From Harmothoe impar (Eukaryota > Annelida > Polychaeta > Phyllodocida > Polynoidae): a DNA stretch of 64,000 nucleotides. Under the pieces are notes generated by a model, which saw only the letters and a list, made by a program, of their open reading frames with translations, was not told where the DNA came from and made no database searches. Shown here in pieces: positions 47,046 through 56,535 of this stretch. A program made the translations under genes and the position numbers. The first letter of the stretch is position 1, and each line of letters begins with the position of its first letter. Where the stretch lies: positions 565,501-629,500 of the forward strand of contig OX381720.1 of assembly GCA_947462335.1 (NCBI GenBank), given 5' to 3'.

Positions 47046-47234
47046 ATGTTTTCGAAAACGAAAAACTCTCCTTGCGGTAAATATAAATTTCAAAAGTGGT
47101 ACGAACCAAAAATGGCCACTTACACCATAGAGAAAGATGACGTGCGCTACTTGTATTATAAGCGTCGCGTGCATTCTAACGGTGTGACAACGAGTCCTTT
47201 AAAATATGAAAAAAGTGTGTTATTGATTGATTGA
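47046..47234 (+). CDS. Small basic ORF, 62 aa
   Basis: It starts at ATG 47046, holds a basic, Lys/Tyr-rich sequence (KYKFQKWYEPK, RYLYYKRRVH), and ends at 47234. AATAAA-like signals follow from 47272. It is the last ORF before the right terminal array and could be a real small gene or the end of a decayed one. Confidence 0.35.
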   Translation: MFSKTKNSPCGKYKFQKWYEPKMATYTIEKDDVRYLYYKRRVHSNGVTTSPLKYEKSVLLID

Positions 47235-47599
47235 GCGCATCTTTTCAAAAATAGAGTGTTATTAGAATTGAAAAAAATAAAATAAAAAAATAAAATAAAA
47301 TTATTGTTGTGTTTATTTTCATACGTCTTCTTTTATTAGTAAGTAAAACAATTATAACAATTAACTAGCGTGTCCTCTTAAAGTGACACTTCCTCCGGTC
47401 GCTGCTGAATCGTCTAATTAAGGTATGTGTCGTCGTCACTTCTAGTCACGTGACTCATCAGGTCACTTCCGGTCGCGTGATCCTAAAATCGATCACTTCC
47501 TAAACAAAATTAAATTAAGAGACACATTTCTTCATGACCCAACCAATCAGAGGTCTCCATTTGACCAGAAGTAGGCCCCTCATTTGCATAAATGGGTCA

Positions 47600-47907
47600 C
47601 TTCCGGTGTACCAGCCAATCAGAAGCCTCTAACTAAGTCAAGGTCGCTTGACGTCACTTCCGGTATGCCCTTATATGTACATGTGAAGGTCACATGACGT
47701 CACTTCCGGTATGCCCTTATATGGGCGTGTGACGTCACATGACGTCACTTCCGGTATGCCCTTATATGGGCGTGTGACATCACTTCCGGGCAAATGGAAG
47801 CCTCTGATTGGCTGAGTCATGACCTTGACCTCTAACTAGGTCAAGGTCACGTGACGTCACTTCCGGTATGCCCTTATATGGGCATGTGACGTCACTTCCG
47901 GTCAAAT
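47600..47907. promoter_or_regulatory. CRE-ETS-CArG array near right terminus
   Basis: The composite TGACGTCACTTCCGG (a CRE fused to an ETS site) occurs repeatedly between about 47655 and 47900. In three copies it is followed by ATGCCCTTATATGGGC, which holds a perfect CArG box (47715-47724, 47760-47769, 47872-47881). CCAAT boxes in reverse (ATTGG) and TCAAGGTCA words are interspersed. The unit is about 40-45 bp, partly tandem. Confidence 0.7.
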
Positions 47908-47989
47908 GGAGGCCTCTGATTGGCTGCATGTCGATTGAGTAATAAACAGTACTTAACTATAGTCCCGTTCCGATACATACTATACTACT
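47908..47989 (+). repeat. Right terminal inverted repeat
   Basis: Reverse complement of 38319-38400 with a few mismatches. It ends CATACTATACTACT, followed by the GAGTGA target duplicate. Confidence 0.9.
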
Positions 47990-48073
47990 GAGTGAATATT
48001 GAACTAGTGGTAGTTTCCCATTTGGGATTACATAATATATACCCATAGTTACTATGACTAACTATGGTACACA
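47990..48073 (-). repeat. Split direct repeat A1, inner part
   Basis: Resumes the Ngaro-like A repeat at GAGTGAATATTG and ends 'ggtacaca', matching 33320-33404. Confidence 0.85.
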
Positions 48074-48805
48074 AATGTACTATTCTTTCCAGGAAAAAAA
48101 GTTCTTCATTTCATTACATTGACCTGCTAATAAAGAAAAGATGGATATCACACAAGAGTGATGAGAATGATTCAGTGGACAAAGCTTTCATCAATCACAG
48201 CAAAATGACACAATTTACACTGATTAACTCAACATAGATTCAGTCGCATATCATTTTAAAGATCAAGGCAAGTCATGTTGGGTAAAGTACTGACTGACTT
48301 TCTGATTGATTTTGGACACCATGCAGCCATGGCAATATGTAGCACTTGTCTGGTATGTCCCTATGAGGTGACTGTGGCACAAATCTATAACCCTGTACTT
48401 TTTCCCGACTAATGGTCATTCTTACTTTCCTGACTGCAGCTATAGATCACACATATTGTTGCAGACATATTTAAGCACATGGTAACAAAGAGCATACACT
48501 GAGCTTGTATATCAGTAAAAGTTGTCTAGCTCATGGAGCCTCCTAGTGTAAGAATCTGGGTTTGCAAACAAACCAGCTAATCCTCTAAAATTTACTATTT
48601 TTGAGCTACTTTCTTAAGTTTCCATAAGCATCATAGTTATCTTTGTCATACATTACAATAAATGGTGTACATCACAAATGACAAAATTACAATTGTGGCA
48701 CATATCATGGCCTGACTTTTTATTGATTCTCTTTTACAATCAAGGCTTATCAATGACTGATAATGACAGCAAGGATCACTCCAATATAGCATGATGTTAC
48801 ATATA
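48074..48805. other. Spacer, no gene recognised
   Basis: AT-rich sequence with no feature I can support. Confidence 0.4.
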
Positions 48806-49700
48806 CCCTTGTAGCTCCCCCGGCCTCCTGGTAGTTCCCCCTCCCTCCTTGTAGCTCCCCCGGCCTCCTGGTAGCTCCCCCAGCCTGCTGGTAGCTCCCC
48901 GGCCTCCTGGTAGCTCCCCCAGCCTCCTGGTAGCTCCCCAGCCTCCTGGTAGCTCCCCCGGCCTCCTGGTAGCTTCACTGGCCTCCTGGTAGCTCCCTGG
49001 GCCTGCTGGTAGCTCCCCGGCCTCCTGGTAGCTCCCCCTCCCTCCTGGTAGCACCCCCTCCCTCCTGGTAGCTCTCCCAGCCTCCTGGTAGCTCCCTGGG
49101 CCTGCTGGTAGCTCCCCTGCCTCCTGGTAGCTCCCCTGGCCTCCTGGTAGCTCCCCGGCCTCTTGGTAGCTCCCCCAGCCTCCTGGTAGCTCCCCCTCCC
49201 TCCTGGTAGCTCCCCCAGCCTCCTGGTAGCTCCCCTGGCCTCCTGGTAGTTCCCCCAGCCTCCTGGTAGCTCCCTGGGCCTCCTGGTAGCTCCCTGGGCC
49301 TCCTGGTAGCTCCCCCGGCCTCCTGGTAGCTCCCCCGGCCTCCTGGTAGCTCCCTGGGCCTCCTGGTAGTTCCCCCAGCCTCCTGGTAGCTCCCTGGGCC
49401 TCCTGGTAGCTCCCCCTGCCTCCTGGTAGCTCCCCCTGCCTCCTGGTAGCTCCCCCAGCCTCCTGGTAGCTCCCCCGGCCTCCTGGTAGCTCCCCCGGCC
49501 TCCTGGTAGCACCCCCGGCCTCCTGGTAGCTCCCCCGGCCTCCTGGTGGCTCCCCCTGCCACCTGGTGGCCCCCCCGGCCTCCTGAGAGCTCCCCCAGCC
49601 TCCTGGTAGCACCCCCGGCCTCCTGGTAGTTCCCCCGGCCTCCTGGTAGCTCCCCTGGCCCCCTGGAGGCTCCCCCAGCCTCCCGGTAGCTCCCCCAGCA
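48806..49700. repeat. G/C-skewed minisatellite, 20-bp unit, about 45 copies
   Basis: The unit CCTCCTGGTAGCTCCCCCGG varies at the last three to four bases. The minus strand is G-rich (GGGGGAGCTACCAGGAGG). Because the unit is not a multiple of three and has no stop word, all three minus-strand frames are open for hundreds of codons, which gives misleading long ORFs of Gly/Arg/Gln/Glu repeats. Confidence 0.9.
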
Positions 49701-51829
49701 TAGCAGATAAGATAGACGCATTATATATATATAACAACTCACCAATAGAGATATACTATTTGAATTTGTTCAGTTGGTTAGTGCCATAACTTGAAATTGA
49801 AATTCTTTAAAAAAAACAAGACAGTGTTTTACCAGCTCACTAGTATCTTGCCTGTATCTTGGGCAGGTCAATATGCATGATATTGGAGTTTATAATGTGT
49901 TCAATTTGCAATTGCACATAGCATAGGGAGCACATCTGACTGAATTCACAAAGAGACAAATGTTAAGAGTTTTATCTAAATATGCAATGAAAATAGATGT
50001 TATTTATAGAAGTGAGTATTAACTATCGGATGTTTAAACAATTAGAATGACAGGTATTGAAGGACAACAAGGCTGCATTTCTAATATGCACATTAAACAC
50101 ATTGTGGACAGGATGAGGGAAGGTCCTTAGTTACCAACTGGTGAATCCACCATACAGGAACACCTGCAGTCACCACCTCACCTCACCATGAAGCCTTTAA
50201 CCATACTGTAACTTGTCAGATTATGTTGATACAGTGATACTGTGTTATATATTTATATATGTATATATATCATATATAGTATATATATATAAATATATAT
50301 TTATAAAGATAAATATATCCATGAGCCAGGAGGTAAGTGGGTACCATCTTGCGCACCAAGGTTCATACCATTTTTTTGAAAGATATATGTCTGGGGATCA
50401 TTTTTTTGTAGGGTAGCAGTTGGGACATGGTAGCCATCTGTATGTAATCAGAGGTCAAAGGTCAAGGTCATGCCAAAACCCATTTACCATGAAAATTCAA
50501 TGAAAATTCAATGAAATTGAGTGTACTTCAGAAGATAAACAAGCTAGGTCTCCAATATTGTGTGTGTGTATTGAGCTACAATAGTCATACAGTGTATGAT
50601 AATCAGGTGACCTTGGGTGGAGGTCAAGGTCATATTTGGGCCAAGGTCAAGGTCATAATTGTCAAGGTCAAATATCAAAATATTGGTCAGAAATAAGTAT
50701 GCCTGATAGTCATGGCTCTTATGGCAGTTCTGGCTGCAGAGATATAAAAGGTTGTGTTTATGGGCTTTGGTAATACTACCCAAGCTACCAAATATGTGTG
50801 AAAGTCTTTTAAGGAGATAAGTAATATGAGTTCTATTTGTTGATTTACTGAACAACAATGAATTGAAGCAAGCATCCATAGAGCATACTGATATTATGTA
50901 ATAAACAAGAGAAAGAAAACAATATACATAAAAGGAGTATTAATATTAGTAGACTGTTTCATTGAGGTTTCAGAAGTCAAATTTTTTATATTTCCATGAA
51001 CTTGTTGCTATGTTTGTTGCTATGCTCTGTGGTTGCTAGGCAACAAATAAGTAAAATTATTTCAGTGGTTACACTTGATCTAAGATGTGGGTGTCCATAT
51101 GTATTGTGCTAAAGTTTCTTGTATTGATAACAATACAAAGCTGGAGGTATTTAAACTTAAAACTTGAAGGAAAAAACAAAAACAAGACAATTTTCTGTAA
51201 TGCCCCTGGTGGCAGAATTAAGAACTAACTGCCTTAAAAGGTGGGAAACTATTGAATAACACATATAAAGGTACAATGTTAATGAATCTCACAAATTTTC
51301 ATTCATGAAATTATAAAATAATTTTCCAAATATTAATAATTGGAAAAGGAGATGGATTAATAACTAAATCTGATTACTAAACTATGAGCCAAACTGTGTG
51401 CTGGCTTGGTAACAGAGAGGAAAATAGCTTGAAGACAAGCAGACAAGCAGACAAGCTCTACCAAGAATGAAATCATTGTTTTGAAGGATACAAGAAGTGT
51501 TCCGAATGTAAGTATTGAACATCTTTGATCTTCTTAACCCTTAGGTTCACAATGTATCATAAATAACATTTTAATTTGTAAATATACTAGTTTAAATCAG
51601 ACTTATTTAATATGTTATGTCATAGTGAGTGATAAGTGAACTTAGTTATGGCGGCCATTGAATGCTGACGTGCACACATTGGGCTCCTGCCTAAACATGG
51701 ATTTAAGCAGTATAATGTGTAATCTGACGGACTAAACATTACTAGGATTACGTATAAGTACTTAGTGCAACCACTAGGAATAGTTAGGTCAGGATCAAAC
51801 GTCTGGTTATTAAAATCCAGGCATATACA
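49701..51829. other. AT-rich spacer and possible LINE 5' UTR
   Basis: A (TA)n-rich stretch is at 50240-50310 and an AGGTCA-rich stretch at 50450-50680. The last few hundred bases before 51830 may be the LINE 5' UTR, but its 5' border cannot be fixed. Confidence 0.4.
50450..50680 (+). repeat. Cluster of AGGTCA half-sites
   Basis: GAGGTCAAAGGTCAAGGTCA at about 50451 contains a DR1 arrangement and the extended TCAAGGTCA form. At least five further AGGTCA words lie at 50619-50675. It may be a degenerate minisatellite or nuclear-receptor binding DNA. Confidence 0.5.
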
Positions 51830-54787
51830 ATGACACAAAAGGACAAAAAGGCCAGGAAACTACACAGGAGGGCAGCAGGAAGGGGTAGAGGCCGGGCAGT
51901 CCTATGTGTCCCCCTCAACCATGGAGCTACTGCACCAGGTAGACCTGGAACACCAAAGAGATCACGTTCAGAAAGTGGAGGTGAGATTTCTAAGCTTATA
52001 GACAGAAGCCCATCCGAAATCTCACCCATTTATAAAAGGAACAGGTTTGAGTTACTACAGACACCAACCCCAGTAACTAGGGACGCCAAATCCACCATTG
52101 TTGACGGTGGTCAAGGCAAACCCCCACCGACAAACACGGATACTAACACAGCCATGATCGACTTGCCACCCTCCTCATTAAGGGGTGACAGTATTGTGGA
52201 AATACCTGACCCAACCAAACTGGCAATCAATTTTGCCAACCAACATTCTACCCCAAAACCGCATCTACCACTTGGTATTGATGGAAATGAAATAGACTCT
52301 GACTCTGTCTTAGCCGGAGGGGGTCAGGGCATTATCACTGCAGCTGTATCCACAGCTGTAATAGATACCTCCAGTACTCCTACAAGAAATCCGCTAGAAG
52401 AATTCATGGATGATTTAAATGCATCTATCATAAATAGGAGTTCAGCAGGATATGTTGCTGACGTGAACCTCATGGCAGGGAGGGGAGGAGGGAGGAGGGA
52501 GGCCCTCAGCTCTACTAGGGCACTGACCCCTCCTGACTCCCCTGATACTGGAGCCCATGTATGGCCACCTCCACCACCACCACTACTACCCACGGAGGTA
52601 TACACGTACAACACACCACACGGCACAGCTACCATGTATACACCCCTCCCCCCAGCTCCGTCAACTGTACCACCTGACAGCTACCTGCCTGGAGCTGTCC
52701 CTGACCCTACACTCTATATGAGCAACAGGATGTACGGTATGATGGAATACATAAAGGAGAATATGGTGAAAAAGGATGAATTGAAGGGCCAGATGGACTC
52801 TTTATCATCCAACTTTGACTCGAAAATAAACTCAATGTCAAGCAGCCTAGACATTAAACTGAATAATCTGGGCACCAGGCTAACTGCGTGTGAGTTAGCT
52901 ACAACCAATCACCAAGCAAGTGTGGAAAAGGCACTCAACGAACAGAAGGCAGCCTGTGCACTCCAGGTTAAGGCTGTCTCAGATGATATGAGTGCCAAGC
53001 ACCAACAGCTATCGACTAAATTAGATACTCATATTGGTGAATTTGCTCAAATGAAACAGACCTTGAATGAAATCCAGTCACATCAATCAAAGGTCAGTAT
53101 CCAGGCTGCTGCATCAGCTGGCAGTGGTTATTCTGCCTCCGTTACCATGGGTATGAAAAAGCCAGAAATAGCTCGCCCTGGTCCAGTTAGTTCACACCCA
53201 CTGCAGTCAAAACGTCCCACATTTAACGCAGTGGTTGTAGGTCTTGAACCTGAGCCTAATGAAAACATCTTTGATGTATTAGGTAAAATCATGAATGCAC
53301 TGGGAGTGCATTACGTGAAAGAGGACATCTCATCAGTGGCACGTATTGGCAGACCAAGTAAGAAGCCCAGGCCTATAATCATAGAATTCTACTCAGCAGA
53401 GATGCTGGATACAGCACTGGATGTGAGATCCAGAATAAAATCTCTGGGTAATGAGGTCTGGTTCAATCCTGATGAACCCAGGGACGTCAGGATCCAGAGG
53501 TATATGTTACGCAAAATATACAATCACATCCGTGATGAGCCTAATACCTTTGCTGCACTGGATGATGAGGGTCTCATGATCAATGGACAGTTATACCCTC
53601 CCACAGCTGAGAGTGTGAAGTCGATCCCTACTCAATACAGGCCTGCTGACCTACACACTCCTAAGGCTACAGGGAAGAAAACAAACAATCCTAATGCAGT
53701 GAAGTCTTCTGCACCTAAAGCCAATGCTGGGACTCACCAGCCTCAGGTAACCGCTAGTGCCACCCATGCACCTAACCTAGCCACTCTGCACGACCCCCTC
53801 CCCCCAGCAACAACCACTGGCCAGTCCCTCCCACCCACCGTGACGCACGTCCCCGAGGCGGCTGCCGTCACCGCCCTGCCTCCACCACCACCACCCAGAG
53901 GGCCCGCCCGTAAACAGGCTAGCTCAGTCACTCTCCACCACCCTGCACCTGTGGTCATTTGCACCACCAACCAAAACCAACAGCAGCAGAGAACGAAAAC
54001 AAAACACACTGAAGAGAAGGCAGGCAAACGTGCACCATCTTCTTTTATCAGAACCAAGAACACCCCACCTGAAAAGATTACCATGACTAAACATGGGCTA
54101 ATCTTCAGTGGGGTAGAGGCATTTCTAAGTAACTTTTACCCCTGTCCTGTGCGCTGCATCCTAAATGGTACTGATGTCACCTTTGCCTCTGTGGAGCAGG
54201 GATATCAGTACTGCAAAGCAATGCACGTGCATGCCTATAAGGCTGCTGAGGAAATCCTGGCTGAGCCACATGCTCCAGCCAACAAGTCAAGAGGTCGAGA
54301 AGTGGATACTGATGGTTCAGACTGGCCAAACCTGGCAGTACCCATTATTCATGCACTAGCACTCGCCAAATTCACACAAAACACCACCTGCAGGACCAGA
54401 CTGACACAAACTGGCATAACTACACTCTGGGAGGGATGCTCCTGTTCATTCTGGGGCGCAGGCATACCCTTTGGAGAACCCGAATATCATACTCTGGACA
54501 CATTACCTGGTCAGAATGTGATGGGAGGTGTCCTCATGAACATCCGAGAAGTGCTGCAACACAAGACACACCTTTATGGAACAGACCCCAGGGCACCCCC
54601 TGTGATCTCATTGCCACTAGTCAGCCGTCACCGACAGCCACCACCACCACCACCACCACCACCACACACACCAGCACCTCCTCACTACGGCCCACCAACC
54701 CACCCACCACACATGTATGGCCAACACATGGGTATACACCCCAGCCAACAACCACACCGAGCTCCCCTTAACACATACAGGTACTGA
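51830..54787 (+). CDS. LINE ORF1 protein with C-terminal NADAR (YbiA-like) domain, 985 aa
   Basis: The ATG at 51830 opens an uninterrupted frame. The N-terminus is basic (KKARKLHRRAAGRGRGR), followed by a long Pro/Ser/Thr linker. Residues about 300-425 form a coiled coil. Residues about 460-605 resemble the RRM-like domain of LINE ORF1 proteins (FNAVVVGLEPEPNEN, SVARIGRPSKKPRPIIIEF). Residues about 755-910 match the NADAR/YbiA family in order: FLSNFYPCP, ASVEQGYQYCKAM, ALALAKFTQN, TGITTLWEGC, FWGAGIPFG, GQNVMGGVLMNIREVL. NADAR proteins act on N-glycosidic ADP-ribose or related nucleotide adducts. A His/Pro-rich tail closes the protein. All key blocks appear intact. The first parts should bind RNA and oligomerise, while the role of NADAR here is unknown. 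Confidence 0.85.
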   Translation: MTQKDKKARKLHRRAAGRGRGRAVLCVPLNHGATAPGRPGTPKRSRSESGGEISKLIDRSPSEISPIYKRNRFELLQTPTPVTRDAKSTIVDGGQGKPPPTNTDTNTAMIDLPPSSLRGDSIVEIPDPTKLAINFANQHSTPKPHLPLGIDGNEIDSDSVLAGGGQGIITAAVSTAVIDTSSTPTRNPLEEFMDDLNASIINRSSAGYVADVNLMAGRGGGRREALSSTRALTPPDSPDTGAHVWPPPPPPLLPTEVYTYNTPHGTATMYTPLPPAPSTVPPDSYLPGAVPDPTLYMSNRMYGMMEYIKENMVKKDELKGQMDSLSSNFDSKINSMSSSLDIKLNNLGTRLTACELATTNHQASVEKALNEQKAACALQVKAVSDDMSAKHQQLSTKLDTHIGEFAQMKQTLNEIQSHQSKVSIQAAASAGSGYSASVTMGMKKPEIARPGPVSSHPLQSKRPTFNAVVVGLEPEPNENIFDVLGKIMNALGVHYVKEDISSVARIGRPSKKPRPIIIEFYSAEMLDTALDVRSRIKSLGNEVWFNPDEPRDVRIQRYMLRKIYNHIRDEPNTFAALDDEGLMINGQLYPPTAESVKSIPTQYRPADLHTPKATGKKTNNPNAVKSSAPKANAGTHQPQVTASATHAPNLATLHDPLPPATTTGQSLPPTVTHVPEAAAVTALPPPPPPRGPARKQASSVTLHHPAPVVICTTNQNQQQQRTKTKHTEEKAGKRAPSSFIRTKNTPPEKITMTKHGLIFSGVEAFLSNFYPCPVRCILNGTDVTFASVEQGYQYCKAMHVHAYKAAEEILAEPHAPANKSRGREVDTDGSDWPNLAVPIIHALALAKFTQNTTCRTRLTQTGITTLWEGCSCSFWGAGIPFGEPEYHTLDTLPGQNVMGGVLMNIREVLQHKTHLYGTDPRAPPVISLPLVSRHRQPPPPPPPPPHTPAPPHYGPPTHPPHMYGQHMGIHPSQQPHRAPLNTYRY

Positions 54788-54881
54788 GCTACCCTTCTAA
54801 ACTTTGCTGTATGTCACACTGCCACAGACTGGACTGTTAGGACGTTTACTGGATACCTTGTGCCCCATACCAACCTACACC

Positions 54882-55517
54882 ATGCGCTCCCTATTAATTG
54901 GGGACTCCAGAGTTAGTAGGCTCGCCAGCTACATGGATCCAAATGAATGTGCCACTGAAAGTATTGGTGGTGCCACTCTACAGCGGATATGTAGGAGAGT
55001 ATGTGAACTGTTGCAGGAGGGAAACATGTACAAGTGCATCTACATCAGTGCAGGTATATGTAATCTAGTGAAAAGGAATCCTCAGTATGTCTCCCACGTA
55101 GTGAATGCACCTAGTCTAAGTGTATTTAAACAGAGGTTCCTAGCTGAACTTCAGTTTATAATCTGCAAAATCCAGAGTCTGGTCGATGAGATTCCAGTCA
55201 TCTTTGTGCCCTTTTATGGTGCAGAGTTAATGATTCTGAATGGACCACCCTACTATCATGACCCCACTCAAAAGCAATTAGACACACTTGTGCTGTATGT
55301 TAATGCAGCTCTACATCGTCTCAACAAGAGTGGAGGGTTTGTAAGCCCTCAGGTAGATGCACTAGTCCACATCTACCACAGCTGGTGCCGAGACTATGAG
55401 CACCGTTACTGGCTGTTATACGATGGCATACACCCATATGATACCCTCTCTCAGATGGAGGCTAAGGAAATCCAGCTGGCCATGGATGACAATAAATCCC
55501 TTGGACTGCATGATTAA
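54882..55517 (+). CDS. SGNH/GDSL hydrolase ORF of the LINE, 211 aa
   Basis: The first ATG in frame is 54882 (MRSLLIGDSR), although the frame is open from just after the ORF1 stop in another register. Block I is GDSRVSRL (the nucleophile Ser), block III is SAGICNL, and block V is DGIHPY, with Asp and His of the triad. Such esterase domains are known within or next to ORF1 of CR1 and related LINEs, where they may act on lipids or acetyl groups. The ORF starts 95 bases after the ORF1 stop, so reinitiation or frameshifting might express it. No signal peptide is evident. Confidence 0.8.
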   Translation: MRSLLIGDSRVSRLASYMDPNECATESIGGATLQRICRRVCELLQEGNMYKCIYISAGICNLVKRNPQYVSHVVNAPSLSVFKQRFLAELQFIICKIQSLVDEIPVIFVPFYGAELMILNGPPYYHDPTQKQLDTLVLYVNAALHRLNKSGGFVSPQVDALVHIYHSWCRDYEHRYWLLYDGIHPYDTLSQMEAKEIQLAMDDNKSLGLHD

Positions 55518-55544
55518 ACGACACATCACTGACTGATTGTTGAA

Positions 55545-56535
55545 ACAAACACTACTTTGATATGTTTTGGCAAAATAGTAGTTTTTTGCATAATCTGTTT
55601 CTCTCTTTGGCCAAAAGAGCTTACACACATATAATATATTACCTGGGAAGCTGACCATAAGCAAAGAGTTGCAGGCAGTCTTCACTTGTAATGTTTGTAT
55701 TGAATTACCCATTGCACACCTAGTATAGAAATATGCTATTACACACTGCCATCAATAGATCCTCATTGTGCACACTACACGTTGATATGTTGCTATTTGG
55801 CATAATAGTAGTTGGGTTTTTTTTTTTTTTGTGTGTTTTTTGTGTGTGTTTTTTTTGTGTGTTTTTTTTTGTTGTTGTGTGTTTTTCTTTGTTTTTTGCA
55901 TAATCTGTGTCTGTCTTTGACCAAAAGAGCTTACACACATATAATATATTACCTGGGAAGTTGACCATAAGCAAAGAGTTGCAGGCAGTCTTCACTTGTA
56001 ATATTTGTATTGAATTACACATTACACATTTAGTATAGAAATATGCTATTATACACTGCCATTAATAGATCCTTCATTGTGGATATTACATATTGATATG
56101 TTGCTGTTTTGGCATAATAGTAGTTCTTTGGCGTAATCTGTGTCTCTCTTTGACCAAAAGAACTCACACAATATAATATATTACCTGGGAAATTGACCAG
56201 AAGCAAAGAGTTGCAGGCAGTCTTCACTTGTAATATTTGTATTGAATTACACATTACACATTTAGTATAGAAATATGCTATTATACACTGCCATTAATAG
56301 ATCCTTCATTGTGCATATTACATATTGCTATGTTGCTATTTTGGCATAATAGTAGTTCCTTGGCGTAATCTGTGTCTCTCTTTGACCAAAAGAGCTCACA
56401 CAATATAATATATTACCTGGGAAATTGACCATAAGCAAAGAGTTGCAGGCAGTCTTCACTTGTAATATTTGTATTGAACTACACATTACACATTTAGCAT
56501 AGAAATATGCTATTATAGACCGCCAGTAATAAATC
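55545..56535. repeat. Tandem repeat between LINE ORFs, about 235-bp unit
   Basis: Units begin near 55721, 56031, 56267 and 56497 at 'tagtatagaaatatgctatta', with a partial unit upstream. The first full unit is longer (310 bp) because of a T/GT-rich expansion at 55819-55890. The rest of 56536-57481 is AT-rich, with a T-run and an A-run near 57140-57225. Confidence 0.85.

Larger units (their letters stand above)
38319..47989 (+). mobile_element. Polinton/adintovirus-like TIR element, 9671 bp
   Basis: The ends are AGTAGTAT(T/A)GTATGTATCGG in inverted orientation, with about 82 bp of nearly perfect TIR. The target GAGTGA is duplicated (38313-38318 and 47990-47995); the empty site is 33236-33404. 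Termini starting AG with 6-bp duplications are the Polinton/Maverick signature. A relic of protein-primed DNA polymerase B (44222-44554) agrees. Integrase, ATPase, protease and capsid genes are not visible. The borders can also be read as an 8-bp duplication with GT-starting TIRs, because the edge bases are ambiguous. It carries a tandem Death-domain gene and a duplicated unknown gene in inverted arms. Confidence 0.8.
33130..48073 (-). mobile_element. Ngaro-like tyrosine-recombinase retrotransposon, nested insertions
   Basis: Read on the minus strand the layout is A1 (47990-48073 plus 38227-38318, split by an insertion), gag, RT-RNase H, tyrosine recombinase, B1 (33404-33478), A2 (33236-33404), B2 (33130-33204). 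This A1-ORFs-B1-A2-B2 arrangement of split direct repeats is diagnostic of Ngaro/PAT-type YR retrotransposons, as opposed to the inverted repeats of DIRS. Stops and a frameshift make all the ORFs non-functional. Two other elements sit inside it, a LINE fragment (34318-34815) and the Polinton-like element (38319-47989). Confidence 0.8.

Noticed and set aside
38313..47995. 8-bp duplication (TGAGTGAA) with GT-starting TIR, which would suggest hAT
   Set aside because: Edge bases allow both readings. The 6-bp duplication with AG-starting TIR agrees with the PolB relic, and no hAT transposase is present.
48646..49745. Three overlapping minus-strand frames of 250-360 codons, Gly/Arg/Gln-rich
   Set aside because: They are readings of a 20-bp minisatellite in all three frames, which has no stop word. 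There is no unique N- or C-terminal domain or promoter.
55416..56254. Several repeated minus-strand frames of 60-100 codons
   Set aside because: Readings of the 235-bp tandem unit between LINE ORFs, with no independent support.
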